From Glandiceps talaboti (taxonomy: Eukaryota > Hemichordata > Enteropneusta > Spengelidae), in assembly GCF_964340395.1 (NCBI RefSeq), contig NC_135560.1:9256098-9320097 (forward strand): DNA of 64,000 bases, written 5' to 3'. This document shows, in pieces, positions 1 to 11,790 of this stretch. Positions within the stretch are counted from its first letter, which is position 1, and the number at the start of each line of letters is the position of its first letter. The position numbers and the translations under genes are program-made. The notes below the pieces were generated by a model that was not told the DNA's origin, ran no database searches, and was given only the letters and a program-made list of their open reading frames with translations.

Positions 1-130
1 TATGCCATTGTATGTTGCCCTGCACCAAGTTTGAAAAAAAATCGCCCCAGGCATCTCAAAGAAACGGCTCTGGACGGACGCACGCACCCCCCGCATCCCG
101 GACTTCGTCCGTTGCGGACTAACAAGGGTA
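1..130 (-). repeat. Dispersed repeat end, related to 25.46-25.62 kb
   Basis: Read on the minus strand, this stretch carries the same ordered blocks as the + strand at 25.47-25.61 kb: a short GC-rich palindrome around GGACgAAGTCC, a run of CCGTC units, a block reading GAGATGCCTGG, then CAAACTTGGTnCAGGG and CAACATAC. The two copies lie in opposite orientations. It continues beyond the left edge. Confidence 0.7.
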
Positions 131-562
131 CGTTCAAGTGACAACCATCCCCCCGAGTAGCACATTAACTCTTGACCATCTGTCATCATATAAGTCATAT
201 AGAAATCTATCAATCACAGCATAGAAGTGAGAAAACTACATGTGTGAAAACTAGATGTATATACAGGAGTACACTTTGTAGATCAACATATGTACTGTAT
301 TAACCTTTTGGGAAGTCCTGATAGTTGAATATTCAGAATGACCATTACAGATTCTGCTCCACCTGTGGATATTTGTTTGTTTCAAACTTTAATGGCAAAA
401 GTCCTTTGGCAAGGTTTGAACCATGACTCTGTCCCATCAATCCACCTGGAAGTGAGTGAGGACCTGATTGGGTGGAGGTTGTCATAGGGACAATGACATG
501 TATTGTATGTTTCTGTGACTGGGGAAATAATTACTAATTTAAGAAAATAGAATACTACTTAC
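131..562. other. Intron or flank without recognisable exon
   Basis: AT-rich sequence downstream (in the sense of the minus-strand gene) of the exon at 563-799. I looked on the minus strand for the continuation of the transposase-like domain (an Asp-x-Trp-His segment is expected from the family) and did not see it, so the next exon is probably outside the window. Confidence 0.4.
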
Positions 563-799
563 TCATTACTGATGCTATCTGAATATGGGCATCTGTGACC
601 ACTTCTTTCATATCAACTCTCTTTTCTTCTAACTGGTCAATACTTTCTTGAAAACAAGCTTTCTCCAAAACAGTAGATTTCCTATCAGTGGCCCTTTTGT
701 CTTTAGTTAGAATGGATAATATCTTCTTTGTTACATTTTCCATAAATGTATAAGTACAATATTGGGCACAATATCCCGGTGAGTCCATCCTTCCATCAC
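563..799 (-). CDS. Exon with DDE-like Asp motifs
   Basis: Begins after an AATAG acceptor; phase 1 joins the preceding exon to give LLGDGRMDSPG. It contains the putative first catalytic Asp (GDGRMD) and VVTDAHIQI with the putative second. The donor is ATGA|GTAAG. Length 237 nt. Confidence 0.75.
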
Positions 800-3700
800 C
801 TATTATCAAGATTAAATGGTTGATAATAAACAAGAACTGCGCAGATTTTTCATGAAGAGAGTGGGTTTGAAAGGGGACGCTAAACACAAATTATGTTCAA
901 GTCATACATCAACTCAATAGCAAACTATAATGAGTTCAACAAAACAACTTACATATATTAGGTTTAGAGTATTGTACATAGATGACTCACTACACCTACA
1001 GACAGCACTATTGAACCTCGGTTCAGTTGTGCTAACAAGTGATGCAAGCACCAGAATTTGTGATTGTGAGCATTCCATTTATTGTGCATGAAATGTATGT
1101 GCACACAAGAGCAAGCTTGGGTCATAAAAAGAAAGCTTGTATCTCAAAATAATTGAGTATTATGCATAATGATACATGTGAATTTCATATGACAAATATA
1201 GCTACTCTACTGAACAAACTTGATACTTGCATCTTCAGGAACTGATGTACATCTTAAAATTCCTATAAATATCAAAAACGAATGAGTGCACTTACCAAGT
1301 AGAACCAGTCTTTCACCCTCAAATGATGCACATAGCTGTAACTGGTGTTCCTTCCAAAACTTGTCTATGCATGGTACAAGGCAGGTTCTTTGTATTCTGT
1401 TGAATGTGGTCTGACACAATAACTTCAAAGAGAGCACCTTGGCAAACCTATCAATTTTTGCATAGTTGTTGCCTGACAACAATATTGCTGCTGCTGTCAT
1501 TAGATCTCCACTATGTAACCTGCTATTCAGAACTGGTTGCGAGCACCATTTGTATTCGAGGTGACCGGCTGGACATGTCTGAATATAAATAACAAATTGC
1601 AATATGTATTACAACTAGGTACATTCAAAAAGTCAGGATGGTGTAACCATTGGCAAATATACAAACTAAAACTTAAAACTGATCAACGGATCTAATCACA
1701 TTCTTCATCCAAGGAGCTAAATTTTCTGTAATGTGATAGCATATCTTCTATTGCAAATATTATCTTGTGGTAAGGTAAGAATCACAATAGAACTTTTTTT
1801 TGGCACATGGTAACAGAATACAGAACACATAGTACATATCTTCATCCTTTTGGTACCAAGCATTCATAATATCAGTAAAATGAGAAGCAGTATAGTGTAC
1901 AATTTTAGATGAAGTTCAAGATCTTAGATTGTAATTTCATAAAACAAGCAGCTCTCATCATACATGATACATATTTAATAACTTGAGTAGAGTACTAATA
2001 AGCTATACTTACCCATTTAAGGTACAAGGCTGAACCAACAAATTGAGATGAAACTGAAAGCTTCCCATTGCATTCCTTGGAAGTACAAATAGTACTTATT
2101 TTACAATTGGCCAAAACAAGTAGTTGTTGCAGATACACAAGACAGGCTGTGTCATTAAGGAGATGTTCTTGATCTTCTTCGCTACGTATTCTCTGAAAAC
2201 CGGGCACTTGGCACTCTTCTGGGTCATCCATTTCAGGGCACTCTTCACTTTCATCATCATTGTCACTATTATCATTGTCACTATTATCATTGTCACTATC
2301 ATCCCCATCATCAAGAGTGGGGTGGATCTGTAGTTCATCACCGCTGTAAAGTATTATTATGACTATTATTCATTCATAACACACCTTAAACAATATTTTA
2401 ATGATTTTCGAATTTGTTGAGACAAAATGGCTGATGAGTGAATTCATTTCAGTAATTCATGCTATTATAAATATTCATAACAGACACGCCATTTGTTATG
2501 CACTGACACACCAGAAAATACTATGTAACCAAGTATTGGACTGGTTAAAAAAATGTATTATTTGTTAAAAGTGATCATCAAGGACAAATTTGTCATTTTG
2601 TGAGAACTATATGCTTCCCACTCCTACATTAACACAATTACAGTTACATTTACACTGTATGTGAGTATTTTCAATAATGAAATACAAAAGCAGCATATAT
2701 TGTTACAGTTCGCAACTTCGCTATGTGTTCAAAACCATGGAAGTAGTTCCTTCATCCTCCTAAAGTTCTGCCTACGTATGATGCGAGAAAGTACATGTAG
2801 ATATATTCTAAAAAGAGTTCTGCACTGTGATACCTAAATAAGAGTTTTGAATACTTACTCTGAGTGTCACTGTGAATTGGTGGGCAAGCAATGTGTGTTT
2901 GTGTATGGTGTAGGAGTATCTAGAGTAGGTGTTTACGAGATGGGGAAAATGATGGTTTAAAGTATATCAATACTTACATAAGAGTTATATTAAAACTGGG
3001 CTCATACTCTGCATCATCATCACTGAATTCTCCATCTAAATATTCATCATCAGTCTCAAATATCTCAATGTGCAGTCTATAGGTAACAAATGACAGAAAT
3101 AGAAAAAAAGTACTTACACATAGAAAATACATTTCAAACTCTACCGTTTATAGATATTTATCATTGTGATGGATACCAATACCAATCAAATAACAATCAA
3201 CTTAAAAGAAACAAATTCATTAAAATTTTATCATGAACAATGTTAGATGAGAGAGCTTCTTACCGTAAGTCTTCAGGACTAACAAATGATTCTGTCAAAC
3301 CCTTTGACCTTCTTGAATGACGACTGCTGTAATGTTTCAAAGCAAAAAAATGTACTAATATTACATTATATTATGTAACAGCACTAATATTACATGATAT
3401 CCGTCCGTGAATACAGTATACATATGTGAATGAACATACATACATACATACATACATACATACATACATACATACATACATACATACATACAATGTATAT
3501 ATCTACCTTTCCTTTGCATACTTCTTGAGAGCTTTGTGGTTGAAAAATCATGGTATTGTCTTTTGTAATTCTGATGTAATCACTGTCTTCCACTTCTGTA
3601 TTCACAATATAATAGGATGTAGCACTCACACACAATACTGTACCTTTTACTAGATAAATCTGCTGAATCTTTTTCTAGCTGCACAGATGAAGATGCTATG

Positions 3701-5072
3701 GATGGTTGAACAACTCGTGCAGCTAACTCTTCCACACCAGACATACAACTAGAAATTCTTCAGGGGTGAATTCAAAAAGTACATTTATTGGTAAACATGT
3801 ACACCTAGTTACATGAATATCCCAAATACAACTTGATTTACAAAAAGAAGTTATATTTTTTCATTATTGAATGAAGCCATTAACCAAGCAGGTGGGGTTT
3901 CACAATAGACAATGTTTATTATACCCGACTTGCTGGTTCACCATGTCGGGTATATAGCACTTGAACTGCTAATGGGGGAAAACTGTCATGATTAAAAATT
4001 AAAAATTGTTGTCTTTATACCTTAATACAGCATCAGTCAGCTAGTATCAATTGACATAAACAATTTGATTTTCCTTTATAGTTTTCATTAGTGACATGAG
4101 ACCAATTTTGAAAAAAATGTGCATTAAAAGAGAAACCCCAGATTTTTTGTTGAATAACAACAATACCTTACCGATCTGATTCACTTGCTGCAGAAATTTC
4201 AGAAACGTCAGGACCACTTAATTCCTTCATTGCACCCATGTAATAGCTGTGAATTGGGGTTGAAGTGGTGGTGGTAATTATTTGTTCAGTAACTTTACAC
4301 CGCTGTCCAAGAGACCTGAAAAGCATGTGAAACAATACAACTTTAAACTTTTATACAATATATATGTATATGTTATTTTTAATATTACTGAACCTTTTGC
4401 GTGTATTTACAAATTCAGGTTGAGTTGCAGCACTGGTACATACATACAATTAGTTTCTAGCCAATGGAATGCCAAGAGTTCAAATCAAGTTCACAGTGAA
4501 AGCTAAAAGTTAAAATATTTACATCAGCTGTGGACCCGCTTCATCATCTTGTTGCCTTGCGGTAAATGCTGGGTCTTCCATCATTGTAGCATGATGTGAT
4601 GTACTTGGCAGTGGCTCACCACTTCTACACTCCTGATGATCATGATACCTACCGCATAATGTAAAAACACTTGATTACAATACTGCAGTACATGAAATTG
4701 CATTACTATTAGACTTACTTAGTCTTCTGGCTTTGCTAAATTCTCATTATTTTGCAGTGCTAACTTGATTAGTCAAAGCAGTACTGGTAAAAAACAAGAG
4801 TCACAGACAGTGAGTAGGTTTTAGGTATTGTGTAATCATCAAGAAGGGGTTATAAATTGGAATTTAAGGCATTGATTGCTGATGTCATAGCTACACAAAC
4901 TAATTTATCCATTCTAATATAAAATAATGGCAGTCAATGAAGCTGTGACTAATAAGTATGTACAAGTACACTATCTGTACATTTAATTCATGTGAAGAAC
5001 ATACCACTTGACAGATGCTTTCCAAATAAAACTGAAACATGCAGTCACAATATTGACATTGAATTCATAAAT

Positions 5073-5129
<57 letters not shown>

Positions 5130-6137
5130 ACACAAACAACTAATGTATCCGTCATAAATCACTGGAAATAACTTTGAACATGGAAACAAACTTCAAACAA
5201 TCTCCAAGAACAACAACGACCAACAATATTCAATGTAATTGTAACACACTTTTGTGGTTTCATGTACCCAAAACAGCTTGCATATCGCTTGACCATGGAG
5301 ATATACCTCCGTACGCTTACTAAGTCTAACTATAAACATGTGCATAAAATAAGAAATAGAAATAGTAATTTTTTAGTTATTACACATCTCATCTGCATTG
5401 AGATAATCTTATAGTATAGCTATGTATCGACCCTGTCAATGCCAGTCGAAGCGATTACTCGATTTTGACTTGCTATTGTACAGTCATGCAAGTAGCACTA
5501 CGAAGTTTGTCTTGGACAGTTCCCGCGTGAGTATTGGCAAAAAGAAAAACTCACTGCAAAATTGTGTAATGGAGAGCGGTAATTGGTAAGGCTGGGTCGA
5601 TCACGCTGAAAACGTGAGCGAGTAGGCTTAGTAAATGTTGAGCCGATCCGTGAGTTCTCACATATATCTAATACCAATATGCAATAGTAACACTACGCAC
5701 AACTTCAACAGGAAGTGAGGGTGATAGCGTACAGCTAGCTACTACGTATGACAGAACGTTATTCACCCTTTCAATATTGTCACCACCTTCGAATACAATA
5801 GAAATGACCTTAATTTGTGCATGATTCCCGAAATAGTTTTCACTGTACCTCACAGATGAGTGCACAGTAGAAAGTGCAAGCATGTAGGTTGTAAACATCA
5901 TTACACTACGACACTCAGCAAAAAAAATCATGGCTTTCTACGTGTGTATACTTACCAGTTTATCAAGAATTCCGCAACTTCTCGATTACTCTTCAACGTC
6001 AGTTTGTCCTTTATTTCTTTCCAGCGGTCAATCTGCCCAAAAATATTTATTTTCCCTGAGGTAAACACTGCGCGTGATCTTTTTTTAGCCGAAGTGCTTA
6101 CCATCGGTCGACCGGGCCCACGTTTACGTGCCTCCAT
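563..6137 (-). CDS. Transposase-like multi-exon protein, 3' end outside the window
   Basis: Partial gene. Exons on the minus strand: 5956-6137 (start), then a gap where I could not settle one or more exons, then 4523-4632, 4172-4315, 3644-3748, 3264-3326, 2978-3076, 2013-2343, 1296-1578 and 563-799. Phases match at every junction from 4523 down to 563. The protein has a basic N-terminus (KRGPGRP, like an AT-hook), Ser/Thr-rich and acidic linker exons, a Cys-rich ribbon (CKISTIC, CNGK, then CPAGH), a helical block ending FWKEHQLQL, and GDGRMDSPG followed about 60 residues later by VVTDAH. That order is known from large families of transposon-related proteins in aquatic invertebrates and fish, and the two Asp motifs recall ISL3-type DDE transposases. 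No target-site duplications were found, and the many small exons suggest a host or domesticated gene; that is inference. Confidence 0.7.
1296..1578 (-). CDS. Exon with CPAGH and helical block
   Basis: Acceptor TTCAG|ACATG, phase 0, donor CTTG|GTAAGT. Encodes TCPAGHLEYKW, then SGDLMTAAAILLSGNNYAKI and a predicted helical region ending in CASFEGERLVLLG. The pattern (Cys-x3-His, then a Leu/Ala-rich block with an LLSG motif) is typical of this transposase-like family. Confidence 0.75.
2013..2343 (-). CDS. Exon with acidic repeats and zinc-ribbon start
   Basis: Acceptor TACAG|C, donor TGG|GTAAGT. Encodes an acidic tract with the pentad SDNDN repeated (DNA imperfect repeat at 2247-2298), then ECPEMDDPEECQVPGFQRI and a domain start LVYLQQLLVLANCK followed by CTSKECNGK. 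Length 331 nt, consistent with phase 2 entry and phase 0 exit. Confidence 0.75.
2978..3076 (-). CDS. Acidic linker exon
   Basis: Acceptor CTATAG|A, donor TTAT|GTAAGTA; 99 nt, phase 2 to phase 2. Encodes LHIEIFETDDEYLDGEF and then SDDDAEYEPS. Junction residues complete correctly on both sides. Confidence 0.65.
3264..3326 (-). CDS. Short basic linker exon
   Basis: 63-nt exon between TTACAG and CG|GTAAG, phase 2 to phase 2, encoding SRHSRRSKGLTESFVSPEDL. Supported by phase match on both sides only. Confidence 0.5.
3433..3492. repeat. (CATA)n microsatellite
   Basis: About 60 bp of near-perfect CATA units inside an intron of the transposase-like gene. Confidence 0.95.
3644..3748 (-). CDS. Linker exon
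   Basis: 105 nt, acceptor TTCTAG|T, donor AAAAG|GTACAG, phase 2 to phase 2. Encodes CMSGVEELAARVVQPSIASS and an acidic Ser-rich end. The donor is weaker than the others in this gene. A possible alternative exon lies at about 3505-3590 (reading IFQPQSSQEVCKGK before GTAGAT) but its phase does not fit this model. Confidence 0.5.
4172..4315 (-). CDS. Linker exon
   Basis: 144 nt, acceptor TTTCAG|G, donor GATCG|GTAAGG, phase 2 to phase 2. Encodes SLGQRCKVTEQIITTTTSTP and MGAMKELSGPDVSEISAASE. Low-complexity Thr run; no domain recognised. Confidence 0.6.
4523..4632 (-). CDS. Linker exon
   Basis: 110 nt, acceptor CATCAG|GAGTG, donor CTGAT|GTAAAT. Encodes ECRSGEPLPSTSHHATMMED and a Gln/Asp-rich end. 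The acceptor is the best of several in this area; the preceding exon is not identified. Confidence 0.45.
5074..5126. repeat. (AC)n microsatellite
   Basis: About 53 bp of perfect dinucleotide repeat in an intron of the transposase-like gene. Confidence 0.95.
5956..6137 (-). CDS. First coding exon with AT-hook-like basic N-terminus
   Basis: ATG at 6137; donor AACTG|GTAAGT. Encodes MEARKRGPGRPMVSTSAKKR and continues to KSNREVAEFLINW. The RGPGRP core resembles an AT-hook. CRE-like sites lie just upstream, which fits a promoter-proximal first exon. The following exon is unresolved; an open reading stretch at about 5668-5840 is a candidate but is not supported by similarity. Confidence 0.65.
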
Positions 6138-6220
6138 TATTCTGAGATATTCGATGACGTAATGTAGGTGACGTCACTGTGACGATTCACTTTTTATCAG
6201 CGATAGGACGCATGCGTTAT
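6138..6220 (-). promoter_or_regulatory. Probable promoter with CRE and NRF-1-like sites
   Basis: Directly upstream of the ATG at 6137 lie TGACGTAA (6155-6162), a perfect palindromic CRE TGACGTCA (6169-6176) and another TGACG half-site at 6180. The palindrome ACGCATGCGT (near 6208-6217) resembles an NRF-1 core. No TATA box is evident. Function is inferred from motif clustering next to a start codon. Confidence 0.45.
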
Positions 6221-8022
6221 TCATTTAACGGCAGATTTCCTCAGCATTTGTTGATACGTACCAACAATTATGTCATCGCATCTTTTCTATATTATACCTA
6301 AATACCAAGATTAAGTTCTGCCAGTATCAAGTAATGGATGAATGTGTTTCAGTAAGTAGAATACAATATGTAACATTTCGTAGGCAACAAAAATCACGTC
6401 CAAAAACCGTCTAAACTTGGCCTGTGTCCCTTTAAATGGGTCGAGGCGGAAGTGAACTCTTGATACTAGTAGAAAATCAAAAAAGCTGTCTCATCAAATG
6501 GTCCTGTACAGTGAGTGCCTCACAAACTAGCAGTTATCATCATACATATATACATACACTTGGCAAATCAATATTTGACATAAAGATAAGAATACACTGT
6601 TGTACAAACTTGAAGTGATTACCTTCAGATTAGGCACACAACATGACTGTCATTAGCCTAGTTGTAATTATTGTAATGGTGCTGATGTAACCCCTCCCTC
6701 ATTCACCCATGAATGTATTAAAATATTTAGTTCAAATAACACAAGTCCTATGGTAAGTGATAGGGATCATCACACTTACAATAGTTGGAAGAGTTTCCAT
6801 GGAAAGCTGGTCTTGTGGCCAAAATATTGGAAACACAGCCTAGTCACGATGACACGACCCATCTACAAACTAACACAACTCGAAAACAACTTCTGTTTAT
6901 CCATAAAACTGTACTCTATGCAAAATGTTATACATGTATATAACAAGTTACACAAATAAAGTGTCAATTATTGAATTGCCACAAATACATTTTGTGTGTC
7001 CTCTGATGGGATGGAGACAAAGCGGGATATTCACATTTCCATGAAATCAGCATTGGCAATGCCCCCCCCCCCCCCCCTTCACCTGTATTCCTCCTGTGGT
7101 GTAAGTACCAAAGCAATGCATCATCTATGTATGACGTTAATGATATCATAGGTGAGAAAGAAAGAATGTGATGACTACGTTGTAGACATCACACGACGCA
7201 ATTTAAATTACGTGCTGTGTGGTATATATCCAATGTATCATCACAAGAACCAGTACAACCCATAACACAAAAGTAAAGCATTTTCTGTATGTACCACAAT
7301 CATTGATAGCATCCATATTAAAGTGTAAAGTATACTATTTCAGTTGCTAATTGACCACATTAGAGAGGCCACATGCTAGGCTTGTAAATAAACAAATTGA
7401 AATAATATACTTTTTACACTTGATGTGAATGCCATAAACGAGTACAGCACATAGAGAAAATGCTCTACTTCAGTGTTACTCATTGTAACTGAGTTGGCAC
7501 CCCCACCTACCCCCCCCCCCCCACCTTCCTCTATACATATCAGTGATTGACAACATTTCACCCAGTCATACAAGCGCAGTAACACTTGCCCACCATATCT
7601 CTGTACCCCACCCATGCATAGGAACTTTATGCATATACAGCACAGATCATACAGATAAAGAAAATAATTTTCACCTCTGATGGGGGCAAAGGTCAATCTA
7701 CCAAAACAACAAGTCTGCACCATCTGCAAATATGTCACATGACAATAACAATATCGTCCTTGATACTCGGTCATTACATTTTAAGCCTAGAGATTTGTTG
7801 TGGTCACTATTCAAGCTACAATTTGGCACAGAGACTTATGGCTACTAGCATCATCTAAGTCACCATTAGCCAAAACACTTGTGCTGTCCCTAATCACAGG
7901 TTACCACTTGAAACCACAACAGGGTACCTACAAGCCTAGTCTCTTGACTACTACCTTTTTGGTCCATGGGTATATGTATCAATCAAATTAACCCTCCTTC
8001 CCCCCAAAAAATAAATAAATAA

Positions 8023-8055
<33 letters not shown>

Positions 8056-8480
8056 AAATAAAAAAACAAACAGACATTTGCTACGAAGTTAATTAATAAT
8101 TTGATAACCAAACTTCTTTTCCTGCCAACATTCTAGTGTCGACACAACATAACAACCAACTTCCTAAGTAAACATGCCCTTAGCTTCCTCAGTGATAAAT
8201 ACTTAAATGTACATCCTGCTTGTGATCACACAACATAAAAGTAACAACACTACACTGTACATTTATAGCAATAAGCCAGGAATAAATTTCCTAACTGAAG
8301 ACACACTAATTACTGTTGCCATCCTCTCACCTCTGAAATAGATCTCCTGGTTGAGACCATTCAAGAAACCATACCCGACAGGCATATCTCATGAAATATA
8401 TTACTAAATCAACAACGTGGGTGAAATATTATATGAAAAATGTCTATTTTTATTTTGGAATAAACATTCATGATTCATTT
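6221..8480. other. Intergenic, no gene recognised
   Basis: No ORF here resembles a known protein. Simple features present: C homopolymers at about 7062-7078 and 7508-7521, and a mixed ATAA/AAT low-complexity tract at about 8008-8065. Confidence 0.5.
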
Positions 8481-8689
8481 CTAAAATAGATATTCTGATT
8501 ATGGATTATGACAAAACAAATACACATGAATATCACGACAAAATAAACGTGCTAAACCTGATATTGTGACCAGGCAAATGACAAAACAAGAACACTAAGC
8601 CAAGATATTGATTGGGGACATGTGAAAATAACCACCACCAGCTAAACCACGGCCAAGACAAAATAACCATGTATACCTGATTTTCAAAC

Positions 8690-9960
8690 TAGGGAAGTGA
8701 CAATAGAATAATACATACATGATATCCTGACTTGAGGCTTGACAAAATAGCAACTCATACATGATATCCTGACTTGGGACATGACAAAATAACAACACAT
8801 ATCTTATACCCTGACCAAGGACATGACAAAATGACAACACATACCTGATATCCTCACTAGGCTAGGGACATACCTGATATTCTGACTAAATAACAACACA
8901 TACCTGATCATGTGTGATATCCTGACTAAGGACATGAGAAAATAACAACACATGCCTGATAATGCGTGATATCCTGACTACTAGAAGGACGTGATAAAAT
9001 AACAACACATACCTGATAATGTGTGATATCCTGACTAAGGACATGAGAAAATAACAACACATACCTGATATTGTGTGATACCCCCCCCCCCCCCCCCGAC
9101 TACTGGAAGGACATGAGAAAATAACAACACATACCTGATATTGTGTGATATCCCCCCCCCCCCCCCGACTACTGGAAGGACATGAGAAAATAACAACACA
9201 TACCTGATAATGTGTGATATCCTGACTAAGGACATGATAACATAACAACACATACCTAATGTGTGATATCCTGACTAAGGACATAATAACATAACAACAC
9301 ATACCTGATAATGTGTGATATCCTGACTAAGGACATGACAGAATAACAACACATACCTAATAATGTGTGATATCCTGACTAAGGACATGACAAAATAACA
9401 ACACATGCCTGATAATGCGTGATATCCTGACTAAGGACATGACAAAATAACAACACATGCCTGATAATGCGTGATATCCTGACTAAGGACATGATAAAAT
9501 AACAACACATACCTGATAATGTGTGATATCCTGACTAAGGACATGAGAAAATAACAACACATACCTGATAATGTGTGATATCCTGACTAAGGACATAATA
9601 ACATAACAACACATTCCTGGTAATGTGTGATATCCTGACTAAGGACATGACAAAATAACAACATATACCTGATAATGTGTGATATCCTGACTAAGGACAT
9701 AATAACATAACAACACATACCTGGTAATGTGTGATATCCTGACTAAGGACATGACAAAATAACAACATATACCTAATAATGTGTGATATCCTGACTAAGG
9801 ACATGATAAAATAACAACACATACCTGATAATGTGCAAGATCTTGACAAAGGAAACAACAAAATAACAAGATATACCTGGTGGTATCCTGACTAAGGACA
9901 TGACAAAATAACACATATATGATATCCTGACAAATCAACCATGCATATTACCCGGTATCA
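8690..9960. repeat. 52-bp minisatellite array
   Basis: Tandem array whose consensus unit contains CCTGATAATGTGTGATATCC, then TGACTAAGGACATGA, then AAAATAACAACACATA; the period is 52 bp in the core at about 8885-9840 (roughly 18 units). Two units near 9080 and 9155 carry C homopolymers of 14-17 bp replacing the TCCTGA segment. Outside the core the units shorten to about 42 bp by loss of the AATGTGTG segment and decay, with recognisable relics from about 8490 and to about 10200. Apparent Ile/Val/Leu/Cys-rich ORFs here are products of the repeat. Confidence 0.95.
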
Positions 9961-10215
9961 AGACACATGACAAACATGCAAATACATGTAACCAAACATA
10001 CCTGATATCCCAACTAGAGACACATGATGAAACAACACACACCTGATATTCTGACATCACAAAATAACCATACATACCTAATACCCTGATGAGAGACATG
10101 ACAAATTAACCAAATTTACCTGGTCTCCTGACATGACAAAACAACCATGCAAATACACCGAATATCCTGACACCAAATACCACAAGACAATCACATCAAC
10201 TTGATATCCTGAAGA

Positions 10216-10254
10216 CAGACAGACAGACAGGCTGAGTGACTGTCTGTCTGTCTG
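10216..10254. repeat. GACA/GTCT hairpin
   Basis: Perfect 15-bp arms (10216-10230 and 10240-10254) made of CAGA units on one side and CTGT units on the other, with a 9-nt spacer. Confidence 0.8.
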
Positions 10255-10259
10255 ACTGA

Positions 10260-11364
10260 ACAAAATAACAGACACTGGTGTTCCAATATTATGTAACATG
10301 CTAGACAGCAGATCTGTATGTCTGAGTCCACCTAGCACTATCTTGTTTCATGCAACAGACAAAACAGAATGCATGCTTTGGCAGTGAAGAATAGACTGCC
10401 CCTCTATTGTCTATATTACTAAAGCTAATCTGTACAGTCAGTCTCCTCTCATTAGCACATTTCATGAAAGCAGACATAGTGGCCATGAACAGACTGTATG
10501 AGCCAAGCTCTATGAAGAGATAATTTAATCACAGACAAGTAGGGGAAGTGGCCACATCCTAAAATTAAGGAATTTGTCATAATTTGAACAGAAATTATGA
10601 TTTATACAAGTCTCAACAAAATTGAGATAATGACTGTGTTGAAAATCACGTCTCAGCATCATTCAACAAAGTTTACATTATCAAAACATAACAGTTGTGT
10701 TGTGCAGAACATTGTCAATTATGCACAAATTTTACTTTTTATATTTTGTCAGTTACATTGAAATTTTACATGTTGTTATAACTGTCATTTCAAGTCATGA
10801 ATATTATTACGTGTAATACAGGAAAACTTACAAACGACAATTTTTCTTCTTTCATTGTGGCAATGATTCTTAGTTGCATCAAACCAGCTGAGGTAATTGC
10901 TTCACTTGCTGTTATCAAATATATCAATGTAACATTACAGTCATACCAATATATTAACTACTGTATACTTTCTGTACAAGTGACACTATATGGTACCAAA
11001 AGCAACTAAAATGCAAATGTACCATTCTCTCAATAGAGGCCACAGTTCACTCGGCCAGAGGAAACCCACTATTTCTGATATGATTTTGATGTCACAGTCC
11101 GACTCACTTCTAATGACCACAAAATCAGTTCAGGTCACCTGATGTATATTTTCGTAAACACATATTCCTCGAGTCAACAAAACTGAAATGTCATACCTAT
11201 TTTCCTCTTCTATGTTGTAAGCTATGAAATTGGTTTATCAATTGAACTAATGACTCCACATATTTAGATGTAGTAATTTGAACAAGACCTACGAAAGTAC
11301 CAGTATATACTGTGGCTGATATATGCAATTTGATAAACTGTATGCATATGCACTCACTCCACAT
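10260..11364. other. Intergenic, no gene recognised
   Basis: No splice-supported exon or recognisable protein. AT-rich with scattered short ORFs. Confidence 0.45.
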
Positions 11365-11367
11365 TCA

Positions 11368-11369
<2 letters not shown>

Positions 11370-11402
<33 letters not shown>
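11370..11402. repeat. (CA)n microsatellite
   Basis: Perfect dinucleotide tract of about 33 bp, at the edge of a degenerate tandem repeat. Confidence 0.9.
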
Positions 11403-11404
<2 letters not shown>

Positions 11405-11419
11405 CAAAAAAGAAACATT

Positions 11420-11790
11420 TCATCATTTGTTTGTTTCTATCCAACCCTATAGCAGTATGAACACTCGCATACACAAAGATCAATGTGTACACACGGAGAT
11501 CTACACAGAAACAGTTCACATCCAGTTTGTTTATACTTCTCTATAAATCCCCCATAGCAGTCTGATCACTCACATACACAAAACAACACACACATACCGA
11601 GATCTACACAGAAAATGAATGTGATGTTTGTTTATTTTTCTCTTTCCAACCAACCCAATAACAGTGTGATCACACACATACACACCCACCAACATGCACC
11701 GACAGTGATCTTCTACACAGAAACAGTTCATCCTAGATGTTGTATTTATTTATTTATTTCTATCCAACCCAGTAACAGCAATAGTCCTAA
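11420..11790. repeat. Degenerate tandem repeat, period about 110-130 bp
   Basis: Three to four diverged units each contain, in order, a TTTGTTT/TTTATTT block, a CCAACCC or ATCCC block, an AGCAGT/ACAGTG block, TCACACAtACACA, GATCTaCACAGAAA, and GTTCA. Read by eye; unit borders are approximate. Confidence 0.6.

Noticed and set aside
5668-5840. Second exon of the transposase-like gene (YSENYFGNHAQIKVISIVFE)
   Set aside because: An acceptor in the correct phase exists (GTGAG|G), but no family similarity was recognised and the stretch ends at a stop without a good donor.
8690-9960. CRISPR-like array
   Set aside because: Units are contiguous with no unique spacers, the sequence between shared blocks is itself repeated, and the DNA is eukaryotic; it is a minisatellite.
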